A stretch of DNA of 64,000 nucleotides from Pisaster brevispinus (Eukaryota; Echinodermata; Asteroidea; Forcipulatida; Asteriidae): the NCBI GenBank assembly GCA_023634235.1, contig JAMKCF010000004.1, forward strand, positions 22,080,527-22,144,526, in the 5' to 3' direction. The position numbers and the translations under genes are program-made. Under the pieces are notes generated by a model. That model did no database searches. It saw only the letters and a list, made by a program, of their open reading frames with translations, and was not told the origin of the DNA. This document shows, in pieces, positions 40,901-50,589 of this stretch (position 1 is the stretch's first letter; every line of letters begins with the position of its first letter).

Positions 40901-43900
40901 ATCTGTCAATTCTCTTCAGTATCGAAGTACACTACACATTTAAGACAAATGAGATAGACTTTCTCTTTGTGCTGGTTCAACTTATTTGGGTTCCGGTCTT
41001 GGAAAATAAATTCTGGTCCAGTAAACATTTTGAGCTACAAGCCCTTTGGTCTTGTGGATATTTCCACCAAATTCGAGCCCTGCAGCAACCTGGTTGAGAA
41101 TACAACAACCTGATTGAGAATACAACAACCTGATTGAGAAGACAACAGCAACCTGATTGAGAATACAACAACCTGTTTGAGAATACAACAACCTGATTGA
41201 GAATACAACCTGAGAAAACAACAACCTGGTTGAGAATACAACAACTTGATTGGTAGTACAATAACAACCTGACTAAAAACAAAGTTCTAAAATCTTATTT
41301 TAATGATGGCTCGTTGGGAACAAAATACCTCAGCAAAGAGTGAGTTTCCTCGCTTGTTGACGTCAGTTTCTTCCATTTTGGCAGCGTCGAGTTCAAGCCG
41401 GAGTTCAACTACTTCCTCTTGAGTTTTCTATAACAAACAAACATATCAAACCAAATGAGTAATAAACAGGGTATGCCCTGGTGTTTCGGGCAGTGGCTGC
41501 CGAGTGCGCCGTAGCACCTTGTAAACCCTTTATTTATTATTATTATGTCGCCCGCAGGCGGGACATCCTACGACGAATCCAATCCTCTCTATTCCATGTG
41601 CAGGCAGACAGCTCTGTTGTGGTCTCCGCACCAGCATGACACCTGAGGACACCGACATAGCTCGTTCTCTGTCTGCCCCTCAGCCTCGCCCCATGAGTTG
41701 GCTCCCACAGAGCCAGTCGGCATGCCGGCAGCTCTGGGTGTCTGCAGCAGTGCCCCGCCAGGCCCATCCGTCTGTATGCAATCTTTTGTGAGATCCGCGG
41801 TAACATGCCATACAGGGATTTATTGGACACATGGTCTCTCCAGTTGATATTGAGCACCATCCTTAACATTCTGGTGTAACTCCCGTCAAGGGACTTCTGA
41901 AGGGTCGGGATTAAGGTCCAACACTCACAGCCATATAGCAGGATGGACTCCACTGTGGCCTGGAAGAAACTAAACCCTTAAATGAGTCTCATTATTACAA
42001 AATTGAGTAACATGTCTTAAACAATATTTCTCTTTGTCCAAGCGCCTGTGTAGATACGCGCACTGTAAAGACTCTGGTATAATTGATATCACTATGTCTA
42101 CCGCCTCCTGCGTTACTTTCAAAGCGTACTTAAAGACATACCTCCAGCATGTTGTAGTAGCTAGTAATCTGTTGTTCTTTCTCTTCGACCTCAGTCCCGA
42201 GGGTCTGTAGTCGCTGTTTCTGGACATCAATTGTAAACATGAGCTGTTGACACTTATGCTTCGAGTCCTCCAACTCCAGGCCAATCACATCCTGTTAATA
42301 TATTAGAAAATAATATTCAATTTTTTTTAAAAGTGACTTCTCATATAGCACTCACATCCATCACACGGTGACGTCCAGGGATGGCTCTTGAACATCCTTA
42401 CCCCTGTTCACTGGGATATTTCTTTTCATTCCTTAAACCATCTCAGCTCCCTTGGGAGTATACAGCCTGCTCTGCCAACTATGTAGTGCACAAAGCTAAA
42501 TCAATCACACAAACCATCTCTGCCCTCACAGTTTAGAATGAAGTAGAATCTACTGATCAATATGTAAAACTTGTCATATCAATAGTAGGCGATTTGGGAT
42601 TGAACAAAGAAAATTGACGAGAGCAGGATTTAAACCTCCGGATTAACGTGCCGGCGCTCTACCAACTGAGCTATCTAGCCCTATGTTGGTGGTCTCTCTA
42701 TTTTGTCAAAATCTTTGTTCGGGGGTGGAAGTCAGCAGCCATACAAACTTAAATAGTAGCCCTAATACTTCCGTGTTGTAAGGGGAAAGGCAGTTTTTAC
42801 TTTATAGTAAAGGGCGCCTCTGTGAGGGCAATGTAAAATTTGTACTGGAGCGTTTTCAATGGGCACCAAAGCAATATGGAGGCAAATTGCCTCTATTGCA
42901 TGATGAAGTATCAGGCCTGAAATAATGTTGCCTGCCAGGGCTGGTCTTGCACGCCAGGAAATGCCCAGATTTCCTGACCTGCGCAAGATCACTATTTTTT
43001 TAACCAAGACGAAATGGTCTATACATTGTATCTCAGTGGTCCGCTGGCCAAATGCTAGTTAAAACACCTAAATGACCAGTCACAACTCTCTTATATGGAC
43101 TGGTGAAAAGGCAGGTGGGACAAGTGAAATGGCAAGCCTAACTGGTACCCCGCTGGCTAGTCACAGGAAAGGGGCAGACCCTGTTTACTCCAGTAAATTT
43201 CTCAATGTGCCGACATTAGGCTTTCATGCCCTGGAACAAATTACACAAATTGTTATGGCACTCTATCGACCATGTGCTGCCCGGCAGGCTGTTTCACTTC
43301 CATGCGAATATTACAGGAACGTTTATTGAGTCCCACCAGGGCAAAGGTCATGAGCAAGGGTTACCCTCACCTTCTCTGACTTGCTCGTAGCCAGGTCATG
43401 TTGAAGACTGTAGAGCTGCTCATCATTCTTATCAGGGGCCACCTCAAGAGAGCTCAGTTTGTTGTGAGCATCTTTTAACAGTTGATCCTGTTGCTCAACC
43501 TGAATTTTCATAAATAAATAAATAGAGAAAGACAAATTTAAAGTGAGGAATCAGAGATGCTGGTATCAAATTAATTTTTAAGTAAAATCAGTGCTCAGTG
43601 CAAATTTGTTTGTTTAACTGGCAACTGAGCCCTATGTTGACAGTCTATCTATTTTGTCAATATCTTTGTCCGGTGCTAGTCAAAATCCATTCAACTGAGC
43701 TACGTCGTACGATGTTGAATCGCTGTGACTTGACGGGAAGTTTAGACAATAAAGCTATCATTGAATATACCATGTGACAAAGATATGGCCAATCATGAGA
43801 GAGGTCATGAGGTCCATCTTTGAGATGCTCATGGCGCAGCAGTAGAGGGGAGTGTTTATGCAGTCCTCATTAGGAGAGTCTTGAGGGAAGTTTTGAAGGT

Positions 43901-45884
43901 AGCCAATGATGGAGAAGGTTTAATATGATCCGGAAAATTGTTCCACAATGAAGGGGCAGCAGAAGTAAACGATCTTTCACCCCATGATGTATTGGTCAGG
44001 GGTTTCCCTTAAAAGATGTTTATCATTTGAACTCGTAGACTCGATCAAAATCCCATCGTGGTCTGTTTCGTATCAAGAACCATTTCCCTGTTAAGTTAAC
44101 CATTTCCCTGTGGCGTGTCGTGGCCGAGTGGATAAGATCACTGGACTCAAGCTCTGGTGTTTCTGATCAGCAGAGTGTGGGTTCGAGCCCCGGTCGTGAC
44201 ACCTGTGTCCTTAAGCAAGACACTTAACCATGATTGCTTCGTCCTTCGGATGGGACGTAAAGCCGTTGGTCCCGTGTGTTGTGTAACGCACGAAAAAGAA
44301 CCCAGTGCACTTATCGAAAAGAGAAGGGGTCCGCCCCGGTGTTCCTGGTTTGATCGGCTGCATATTGCGCCACAGCACCTTGTAAACCATTACAAGGTGC
44401 TATGTAAAGGAGTAGGTCTCATACTTCAAAACGTAGCCCCAAATACCTTGCAGGAAATACTGAATGTTAAGCGCTTAGAGGCTGGCCTGCAGTAGGCGCT
44501 ATACAAATACAATATATTATTATTATTATTAAATAAGCAGACTGACCAAATCATTTATACCAGCACCGAGTCAAAACTACTGAGCTCCACTGACCTTGTT
44601 ACGCAGCTGTTCTTCTATCATAGCCGCCCGCTCCCGTGCAATCTGTAGCTCTTCCGTCTTCTCCGTCATCTTGTGGATTTCTTTACTGTGAGTCATCTCC
44701 ATCCTCTCGGTACACCTCGCTGAGTCTCGCTCATTCTGCAGAGACTCGCGCAGACTCTCAATCTCAGCGGCCTGTGATTGTTCCAACTTGTCCTTGGCGT
44801 TGAGTTTCAACTGCAGGCTGTATTTATCCTGCTCCAGTTGCTGTAAGAAAAAAGATTCAATGGGAGCATGTTAATTAATGGCGTGTCGTGGGCGACCGGA
44901 TAAGAACACCGGACTCAAGCTCTGGTGTTTCTCTGGTCAGACTCACGACCTCCTGTAAAGGTGGAGTCAATGACAAAATGGTAGTTATAAAATGAAAAAC
45001 GGTACAATTATTAACTTTGGCTAGAGCGAGTGTAACCTGTAAAAATGGACCGCTTGAATAAACTAAATAAAACTAACCGCTTGCTTGGGGAAACTCACTT
45101 AATCTAAAGGATCGAATAGGGTCAAGACACGAGGTACCTTAAAACTGATCTTTTTTAAACCTTAACTTAAGCAAAAGAAAACCCAGTGAACCCTAAACTT
45201 AGCGATAAAAAAACTATTTAAAAGATTATAAAAACAATTCAAATAGTTAGTGGGCTGACTTTTCGACCCTAGCAGAGTCTTTCTCGAAGGCTAAATGACA
45301 AGACTACAAACATAAACAGGTGTACTGATGTAACAAAAGCAGTCAAGTGGAAATAGATGATAGAGATGAAAACACACAGAGAAAGCAGGAGGCTGAACAG
45401 AAAGGAGGGTAAAAGATTGGGGGGGAAGGGGCTGGTTGACCACAAGAGGTGGGGAGCAGAAAGGACAAAATCAATGATGGGGAGAGGGAGAGAAAAGTAG
45501 TTTATTGGTAAATGAGGCAGACTGGGGGGGGGGCTTATCTGTGGGGAAAAGGAGAACCATATTGAAGTTAAAATGCTTCCACTCAACAGTTGAGACTGGT
45601 CCCAACTATAGTTGGGACGAAGTTGGGATGGAACATTTGTATTGAGGAAGACGAAACCAAAGTATGCAAAAGATCTGATAGTGATATATGTTGGGGTTAT
45701 TCTTTGTAGGATGTGTTACCTCAAGCCGTTTGGTGTGATCATACGCCAGCTGCTCTAATCTATCTTCAAGATCTTGATTCTGTTCGAGTAGTTTCTTCCC
45801 TATCTCAGCCGCCAGAACCAAGTCATTGTTCTTCTGGTCTAACTCCACCTTCAACTGGTTCACTTCTAATGATGCCCCATCCAT
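37318..45884 (-). CDS. SPDL1: Spindly, kinetochore dynein adaptor (10 coding exons, 639 aa)
   Basis: Exons in transcript order: 45884-45720, 44840-44595, 43499-43371, 42291-42142, 41427-41329, 40537-40427, 39891-39757, 38991-38885, 38658-38471, 37907-37318; TAA at 37320-37318. Spindly recruits dynein/dynactin to kinetochores, where it is bound through the RZZ complex. Visible hallmarks: a CC1 box at about residues 23-37 (AAEIGKKLLEQNQDL, dynein light-intermediate-chain contact), coiled coil to about 440, the Spindly motif GNSLFAEVEDRR at 257-268 (dynactin pointed end), a Lys/Ser-rich disordered tail, and a C-terminal CKQQ (Cys636) matching the farnesylation box of vertebrate Spindly (CPQQ). 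Human SPDL1 is about 605 aa. All phases join. The start aligns with the family N-terminus. Confidence 0.93.
38471..38658 (-). CDS. SPDL1: SPDL1 coding exon 9
   Basis: Ends the coiled coil with RAVNMKLMVTIDDLKLKING, matching human ENMKLRAKLDELKLKYE. Acceptor cgattgcag, donor gcaaag|gtgaca, phase 1. Confidence 0.9.
38685..38843. mobile_element. MITE (cccaatttcatagagctgc family)
   Basis: Right end cagctctatgaaattggccc intact, left end worn. It fills most of SPDL1 intron 8. Confidence 0.6.
38885..38991 (-). CDS. SPDL1: SPDL1 coding exon 8
   Basis: ISEGMEHQLQEYKKLLSESD and LVEFLQHKLRTAK. Acceptor tcttatttcag, donor gcaaa|gtaaga, phase 2. Confidence 0.87.
39757..39891 (-). CDS. SPDL1: SPDL1 coding exon 7
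   Basis: 45 codons opening IAALLQM, as in human IATLLQM, then coiled coil with LTEKIKKLEKAK. Acceptor tttaagtttcag, donor gcaaag|gtacac. Confidence 0.9.
40037..40426. repeat. Degenerate array derived from the SPDL1 exon 6 donor region
   Basis: About five units of 65-95 bases opening gagcaacttacttgctgga. Several end in versions of ctcatcttatggacctg, which is the coding 3' end of exon 6 on the minus strand. The unit nearest the exon keeps the functional gtaagt; others carry gcaagt or lost sites. Confidence 0.7.
40427..40537 (-). CDS. SPDL1: SPDL1 coding exon 6
   Basis: 37 codons, VEDRRKESENKMISLKVQNE onward. Acceptor atttcttgaag, donor gaga|gtaagt. Its 3' end is the seed of a degenerate array in the next intron. 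Confidence 0.92.
40555..41270. repeat. 21-22-bp minisatellite split by a MITE
   Basis: Unit like cctgattgagaatacaacaa at 40555-40725 and 41083-41270, in SPDL1 intron 5, starting just beyond the exon 6 acceptor. Confidence 0.88.
40726..41082. mobile_element. hAT-like MITE inserted into the minisatellite
   Basis: 357 bp with cagggctcaaaatt at the left and aaattcgagccctg at the right. The flanks both read cagcaac, compatible with a hAT-type target duplication, though the repetitive target makes its exact length uncertain. Confidence 0.65.
41329..41427 (-). CDS. SPDL1: SPDL1 coding exon 5 (Spindly motif, first half)
   Basis: 33 codons ending NKRGNSLFAE. The Spindly motif is split exactly at this junction, with VEDRR opening exon 6. 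Acceptor tttgttatag, donor gctgag|gtattt. Confidence 0.93.
41464..41542 (+). mobile_element. SINE-A 3' fragment
   Basis: tgccctggtgtttcgggcag through cgtagcaccttgtaaaccct and an ATT tail. Confidence 0.55.
41543..41953 (-). mobile_element. LINE reverse-transcriptase C-terminal fragment
   Basis: An uninterrupted 136-codon minus-strand frame: ILLYGCECWTLIPTLQKSLD, YTRMLRMVLNINWRDHVSNK, RRMGLAGHCCRHPELPACRL, LRGRQRTSYVGVL. This is the classic distal part of a non-LTR endonuclease/reverse-transcriptase polyprotein. Clade not assigned. 5' truncated, in SPDL1 intron 4. Confidence 0.75.
42142..42291 (-). CDS. SPDL1: SPDL1 coding exon 4
   Basis: 50 codons ending KEQQITSYYNMLE, matching the conserved SYYNALE of vertebrate Spindly. 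Acceptor atattaacag, donor ctggag|gtatgt. Confidence 0.9.
42335..42535 (-). mobile_element. SINE-B fragment
   Basis: Shares ttccttaaaccatctcagct and ccttgggagtatacagcctg with the SINE-B body in reverse. Head lost. Confidence 0.6.
42590..42760 (-). mobile_element. tRNA-Asn-like SINE copy
   Basis: Minus-strand head (aggatttaaacctccggatt ... caactgagctatctagccc) with a deletion in the T arm, plus the start of the body (tttgtcaaaatctttgttcg). Confidence 0.65.
42760..43330. other. SPDL1 intron 3 remainder
   Basis: No recognised element or exon-like frame seen apart from the repeats listed separately. Confidence 0.35.
43371..43499 (-). CDS. SPDL1: SPDL1 coding exon 3
   Basis: 43 codons of coiled coil (VEQQDQLLKDAHNKLSSLEV...). 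Acceptor gaaaattcag, donor gagaag|gtgagg. Confidence 0.87.
43610..43720 (-). mobile_element. tRNA-Asn-like SINE body fragment
   Basis: caactgagccctatgttgac and tctattttgtcaatatcttt match the head-body junction of the family. The rest is lost. Confidence 0.5.
44109..44530 (+). mobile_element. tRNA-Leu-derived SINE (SINE-A), full length
   Basis: The head folds as tRNA-Leu: ggccgagtggataaga D arm, actcaag anticodon loop (CAA), a long variable arm and gggttcgagccccgg T arm. The body includes attgcttcgtccttcggatg, and the tail is taggcgctatacaaatacaa followed by ATT repeats. The best reference copy of the family. Confidence 0.8.
44595..44840 (-). CDS. SPDL1: SPDL1 coding exon 2
   Basis: Acceptor ttttcttacag, donor aacaag|gtcagt, 82 codons of coiled coil beginning QLEQDKYSLQLKLNAKDKLE, which lines up with the EQEKYTLQRE region of human Spindly. 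Confidence 0.9.
44881..44945 (+). mobile_element. SINE-A head fragment
   Basis: ggcgtgtcgtgggcgaccgg to ctctggtgtttctctggtca, the first part of the Leu-like head. Confidence 0.55.
45000..45600. other. SPDL1 intron 1 remainder
   Basis: Holds a short repeat also seen at 49840-49890 (tttcgaccctagcagagtct versus tttcgaccctataatatagc agagtct) and a G-rich stretch near 45420-45550. No exon-like frame. Confidence 0.4.
45720..45884 (-). CDS. SPDL1: SPDL1 coding exon 1 (CC1 box)
   Basis: 55 codons from ATG to donor gag|gtaaca. The exon itself probably begins at 45890, after acceptor tatatag, giving six 5'-UTR bases before ATG. Encodes the CC1 box; Ala25 sits at the position of the Ala known to be essential in human Spindly. 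Confidence 0.9.
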
Positions 45885-46312
45885 GATTACCTATATATAC
45901 AGGATTTACAACAAGAACATTAAATTTTGAATCTGGTAATAAGTGGTATTATTATATTTCTGGTAATGAAACCACGCCTCATATTAAGTGAACTTAATTA
46001 CTGTTAAGCTTGCAAGCCTGAGGAAACCTGTAAACAAGGGTGCTTGCTCTGACCTTTGACTTTTAACCACTGATTATTATATGATTATCAATTATATTCA
46101 TGATCATAAATACAATGGTGACCCAAATGCCCCCAGCAATTGTGACCCAAATGCCCCAGCACCCAACTAATTAAACTAGCTCAAATGCCAAATGCTGCAA
46201 TAATGGCAATATTTTTTCCTTTTTGACGTTTGATTTTGAAAATACGTTTGAGAGACCTGAAAACTTGTTTCAATCAAAAATCTGAACTCCTAAATAGTAA
46301 TGTTATACTCAC

Positions 46313-46420
46313 TCAACGATACCTTTCCGAAGCAGTTATCAGGAAGGCTGTATCTGGGGTTAAAATAACTAAAAACTGTTTACAATATAATAATGGTATT
46401 TGGTAATTAATGTTTACATC
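46313..46420 (-). other. Candidate SPDL1 5' noncoding exon
   Basis: A donor-like gttga|gtgagt (minus) at 46313/46312 would splice to the acceptor at 45891. The transcription start is not defined; the upper limit is set by the CDE/CHR-like motif. Confidence 0.3.
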
Positions 46421-46427
46421 GGTTGTT

Positions 46428-46441
46428 TTCAAAACGTCCGC
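46428..46441 (-). promoter_or_regulatory. CDE/CHR-like cell-cycle element upstream of SPDL1
   Basis: Minus strand reads GCGG-ACGT-TTTGAA: a CDE-type GCGG, a four-base gap and a perfect CHR, the spacing known from G2/M genes repressed by DREAM. Lies about 115 bases upstream of the candidate 5' splice donor and about 540 bases before the ATG. Confidence 0.5.
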
Positions 46442-46627
46442 TTATAAAATAATGAATAGTCTGTTCAGCTGCCTCTCTATTGCAAGACCATTGCAAGGAG
46501 GTGGGAACTATTCATAAATATAGCGCCCTCAGCTGCTGGTTTTTTTACATAGTTTTTTGAACCTGTAGAGGGCGGGCTAGACTGGTCCCATTGACCTCCA
46601 TCAATATTTGAGATCAATGACTGGTCC

Positions 46628-46694
46628 CCTGTCTTTATCCGCAAGGATAAAGACAGGTACTGGTCACTGATCTCTATTATAATAGAGATCAGTG
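46628..46694. repeat. Two adjacent perfect hairpins
   Basis: Stem 46628-46640 with 46645-46657 (13 bp) closes on a GCAA loop. Directly after it, 46665-46694 is a perfect 30-bp palindrome. Both sit upstream of the SPDL1 promoter candidate. Confidence 0.85.
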
Positions 46695-46799
46695 GTACTG
46701 GTATGATTTCATTGGATACATCACGTAGCGTTGTTTTGTTCTGCGAGTGTCCTTGTGAAATGAATGCTACATCCGGTCTGGCTGGTATCTGGCGTTATT

Positions 46800-48150
46800 C
46801 ACGAGCCTCGAAGTGCGACGTCAGATGTTCCGGCTAAGGGCGGGCTAATGATGTATTGCTTGATGTGGACTCGTGGCGTGAGACTTTTCAAAAAACTTAA
46901 ACACATTTGCCGTGGTTGGGTGGTCATTCACCCTTGCAATCGTTCCTCAACCAGAATATTTACTAAGCCTGTTTGAAAAGTTTTTTAAAAAGTTTAAAAC
47001 GGCGTCAAACACAGGGCTGATGATCGGGTCAAACGCGACTGAAGAAAAACCCCACCCTAAGTTGTGATTTGTGCCTCCGCCTGAGCTTTTCCCAAATCAT
47101 ATCACAGCCCCTCAGCAGGGACACAAAGGCGCTACCCTTGGCAAGTTATCCCGCCCTGCCCTTAAAAAACGCTCTGTATCACTTCCTTGTGTGAGGCCGT
47201 CATCTTATCCAACAACTATCTATCGAACGTCTTATGCAATTGTTCAGAGCACTCGTCTGACATAAATGTGTGTTTCCGGGTGATTTACTCCCGCTAAGCC
47301 ACGGAGGGGAAAGTCGACTAATTTAGGCCAAGACAAATTCTATGAATAGAAGTTAATACTTTCGATTATGGTGTCGTCTACTTGTAAATAGGTATAAGAG
47401 ATCTGGCGTGAGTCACTATACGACCGGCGTCCGGTTAAATTATACTCGGAACATTTTTAAATGCGTCTCTTTCTTAGTCATGGTCCGCAGTGTGAACTCC
47501 GAAAAAAAAATCTACCCCCCTTGAAAGGGCAAGAGGTAGACCGCTCGGCTCTGCTGAACTTAAACTCCTTTTGCGATCGGAGATTATGTTTCCACTGAAT
47601 TTGCTTTTGCTGCAATATTTGCTCAGGACTTCCTTTTTCTAAAAACAAACCATACCCGTATTTCAAGATTGAAATCAAAATGCCAATGCCTTGGAGGAAA
47701 GGTTGTGACGTGCGCGTCATTTTTGGTGACGAATTACATGAAATTTTAGAAAATGTAAACACAGCTTCCGTGTTTGAAGACTGTTTCAGTCACCATTCAG
47801 ATATTAATAAACTCAGAAGTAACTTTTGTTATGTTATGACAAAGTTATAAAACCTGATGTTGCGCATTCGCTTCGAAATAGTCAGAGTTTATTGACACAA
47901 TATTATGCGGTGATGCCAGACAGGCGAACGAAATGTTCATTCCCCAGAGAAGGCCTTTATCACCTCTTCGAAAAGTTCCCCTAAAGCACCGAAGAGAAAA
48001 TTATAAACCTTTTTCGGCATCGTATACTGATTTTAAAGACAACTTTATAATTAAAGCTTTTCATGTACGATGCTAAAGAAAAAACAAAATGCTCCCCAAA
48101 ACACATCACACACAAAGACATTGGCTGAGTTGTTTTTCGAAATTCTTCAT
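46800..48150. other. Intergenic between SPDL1 and the ELK 3' end
   Basis: No recognised gene, array or transposon ends. Small open frames on both strands lack codon or splice support. Confidence 0.4.
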
Positions 48151-48152
48151 CA

Positions 48153-48166
48153 TTTATTTATTTATT
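48153..48166 (-). terminator. Candidate ELK poly(A) signal cluster
   Basis: Three overlapping AATAAA hexamers on the minus strand, about 3.5 kb beyond the ELK stop. If used, the ELK 3' UTR would span 48.1-51.6 kb. Confidence 0.35.
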
Positions 48167-48527
48167 ATTCTTAATAATTGGGCTCCTACATAAACGACAC
48201 ATAAAATAATCATAATTACTTTACACACTTACATCTAGTCCATACAAAGAAAAATAACTTAGAAATCTGACAAAAAAATTAACGTCACGACCTGCGTGAA
48301 CAACAAAACAAGTATGTTTAACATATACATGTATACACAAAATAATCGTATGTACAGTTAACATATAAAAAATCTCCGCGTAGCAAACATGTTCTACTTA
48401 TTCTACTAGTTGTAGCTCCAGCCCCTTCACGGGCTCCAGTTTGGAGGGGGTAAAAATTGCGGCAAGCCTCGGCTCAATGTGTTCCCCATACACCCGAGAA
48501 ACATTCAACGTTTTTAGCCCACAGTCG

Positions 48528-48600
48528 ACTTTCAAACTTGCCGACTTGTTACAAGACTAAACAGTCAAATTTCAAACTTTTCGACTTGTTACAAGACTAT
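48528..48600. repeat. Imperfect direct repeat
   Basis: cgacttgttacaagacta occurs twice, 50 bases apart, each preceded by tttcaaact-type sequence. Confidence 0.7.
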
Positions 48601-48971
48601 AGAGACCCATAAGAGATGCATGGGATCGGACAGGAAATGATGTTTCTAGTTGTTTTCCAATCTGTAACAAATGCAATGCACTTTTCAACTTCCCTCTCGA
48701 AAGAGATATATTTTTAATGTTTGCCAGAGTCACGTGAAAGCAATCGACCCGGACAAACAGATCTTCCCGTGCACATTGATAAAACAGAGCTTTAAATTTC
48801 ATTTCCTTGGCTGGGAGAACCCGGAAAGTGTTGGGACATTACAAACCGGACATTTTGTGAGCTCGAAGGAAGAATGAAATACATAACCAGAAAGAAACAC
48901 AATGTAACCAGGACTAGAAAAAAAAAGTGAAATCACAATCCTAAGTTGAATACCAAGTTCGTGTATTAAAA

Positions 48972-49130
48972 GTTGAAAAGGTCTTTGATCGCAACTTGGG
49001 TGACATTTTGTAAAGTACATGTAGTCAGCACATGTTGTGATTTGTTGAAGTTCGTGTAAGTTGAAAAAGTCCTTGAACGTAGCTTTGTGACATTTTGTAA
49101 AGTAGTTAGCACATGTTGTGATTTGTTTTT
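48972..49130. repeat. Imperfect tandem duplication, about 80-90 bp unit
   Basis: gtgacattttgtaaagta and agcacatgttgtgatttgtt each occur twice in the same order. Confidence 0.75.
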
Positions 49131-49426
49131 AGAGGGTCGACAGGGACGTACAAGCCAGTAAGCCACAGGCTTAGCAGTTCGTCTCTACCTACAAACTCCC
49201 CATTTAACGTGGTTAAATCTGCTGTAATCTTTGCAGTTGTGTTACCCGCCATTTGCAACTTAACATGTAAGGCTCACACTTGAAGCGGCTTAATGAGATT
49301 AAATTGTTCACACTGCATCTTTAAATTTTAAATAGCGAGACTGAAACTCGTAATCTTATAGCGCAATATAACGTGAGCAGTGTGTAGCACTGGTGTGCAT
49401 CCAGTACTCGGGGGGAATTACATCGG

Positions 49427-49595
49427 CAGACCTTATGCATTGACTTCATCAAGCCGAAGGGTAAACCGATGATGAAACAATGGAAGCGCAAAGGTTTGTA
49501 CGCGCGGCACACAGGATTTGCCAATGAACGACCTCCTTTTGACCTCTGGGCAAGGGCGCCCTACTCAAATGACGTCATATTATGCATAAGGTCTA
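49427..49595. mobile_element. CRE-carrying MITE, copy 3
   Basis: cagaccttatgcat at the left, tatgcataaggtcta at the right. TGACGTCA at 49570-49577. Shares ggcacacaggatttgccaat and acctccttttgacctct with copy 4. Confidence 0.65.
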
Positions 49596-50450
49596 TGGGA
49601 CGAAACAAAACAGGACGCACAATTTAAAAACAGTATAAGTACAGCCGCAACCACACTAAAGTCACATCACAGGGCACATATCACTTGGTCCAATAACATC
49701 CAATGACCTTTGGGTTGAAAATATGATCTCATTGGGTTTTTTTTTACAACATGTAAATCCGAAAATAAAATAAAGCTGTTGCAAACTGCGTACCAACCAA
49801 AGTGACATATGGTGTAAATGCAAAAAATGGTTAGTGGCCCGACGTTTCGACCCTATAATATAGCAGAGTCTTTTTGGAAGGTTAAAATGAAATGTAAATT
49901 CATTACAAACACAAAGAGTTGTAGTCAATGGATCCAGCGCCACGGCAATCGAGCTCTGTTGCCGTGTGATAGACATAATTTTATCATAATAGAGCTTGTG
50001 CACGTCACCGTAGTTTCTTCTCTTTGCCCGGGTGTACAAAATTGGGGCATGTGAAGGCTGGGGTTGTTTCCTATACATGTATATTGAACACTGTCTGAGG
50101 TAGGGACCTGGTTTGAGATGCTTATTATGACAGAATGGTTAGTATTAATTGTTATACATTTGTGTACCCTTTTATGTATGTTTTACTTTTACTTTAAGTA
50201 ATACTATTCCATGCGACCTTTCACTTCCTATAATAAGAACAAAATGAAAACGTTTCTCTTTCACATTGTATCATACCTTGGTCCAACAAATTAAGATTCA
50301 TAATTATACGTGAACAATTGGCCTTACGGAAACTGACGACTTTATAACATAAATCTTGACAATTTATACAATTTGGTTTTATTATGCTTTACAATAACGA
50401 GGCATCATGTTTTACTTTAGAAAATAAATAATTTTAAACTGTACAAAAAT

Positions 50451-50584
50451 GAGTTTCCAATGAATTTAGGCTCGAGGTTGTCAAAGGTGTTACACCAGAG
50501 TCCAAGATCATGGAACTGAGTTTCCAATGAATTTAGGCTCGAGGTTGTCAAAGGTGTTACACCAGAGTCCAAGATCATGGAACT
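50451..50584. repeat. Perfect 67-bp tandem duplication
   Basis: 50451-50517 is repeated without a mismatch at 50518-50584. It lies in the putative ELK 3' UTR. Confidence 0.9.
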
Positions 50585-50589
50585 GTTTA

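Noticed and set aside
41543..41953. Host gene inside SPDL1 intron 4
   Set aside because: The peptide is a typical LINE reverse-transcriptase C-terminus.
44109..44200. tRNA-Leu(CAA) gene
   Set aside because: Part of a dispersed SINE with a fixed body and ATT tail; the acceptor stem is not clean.
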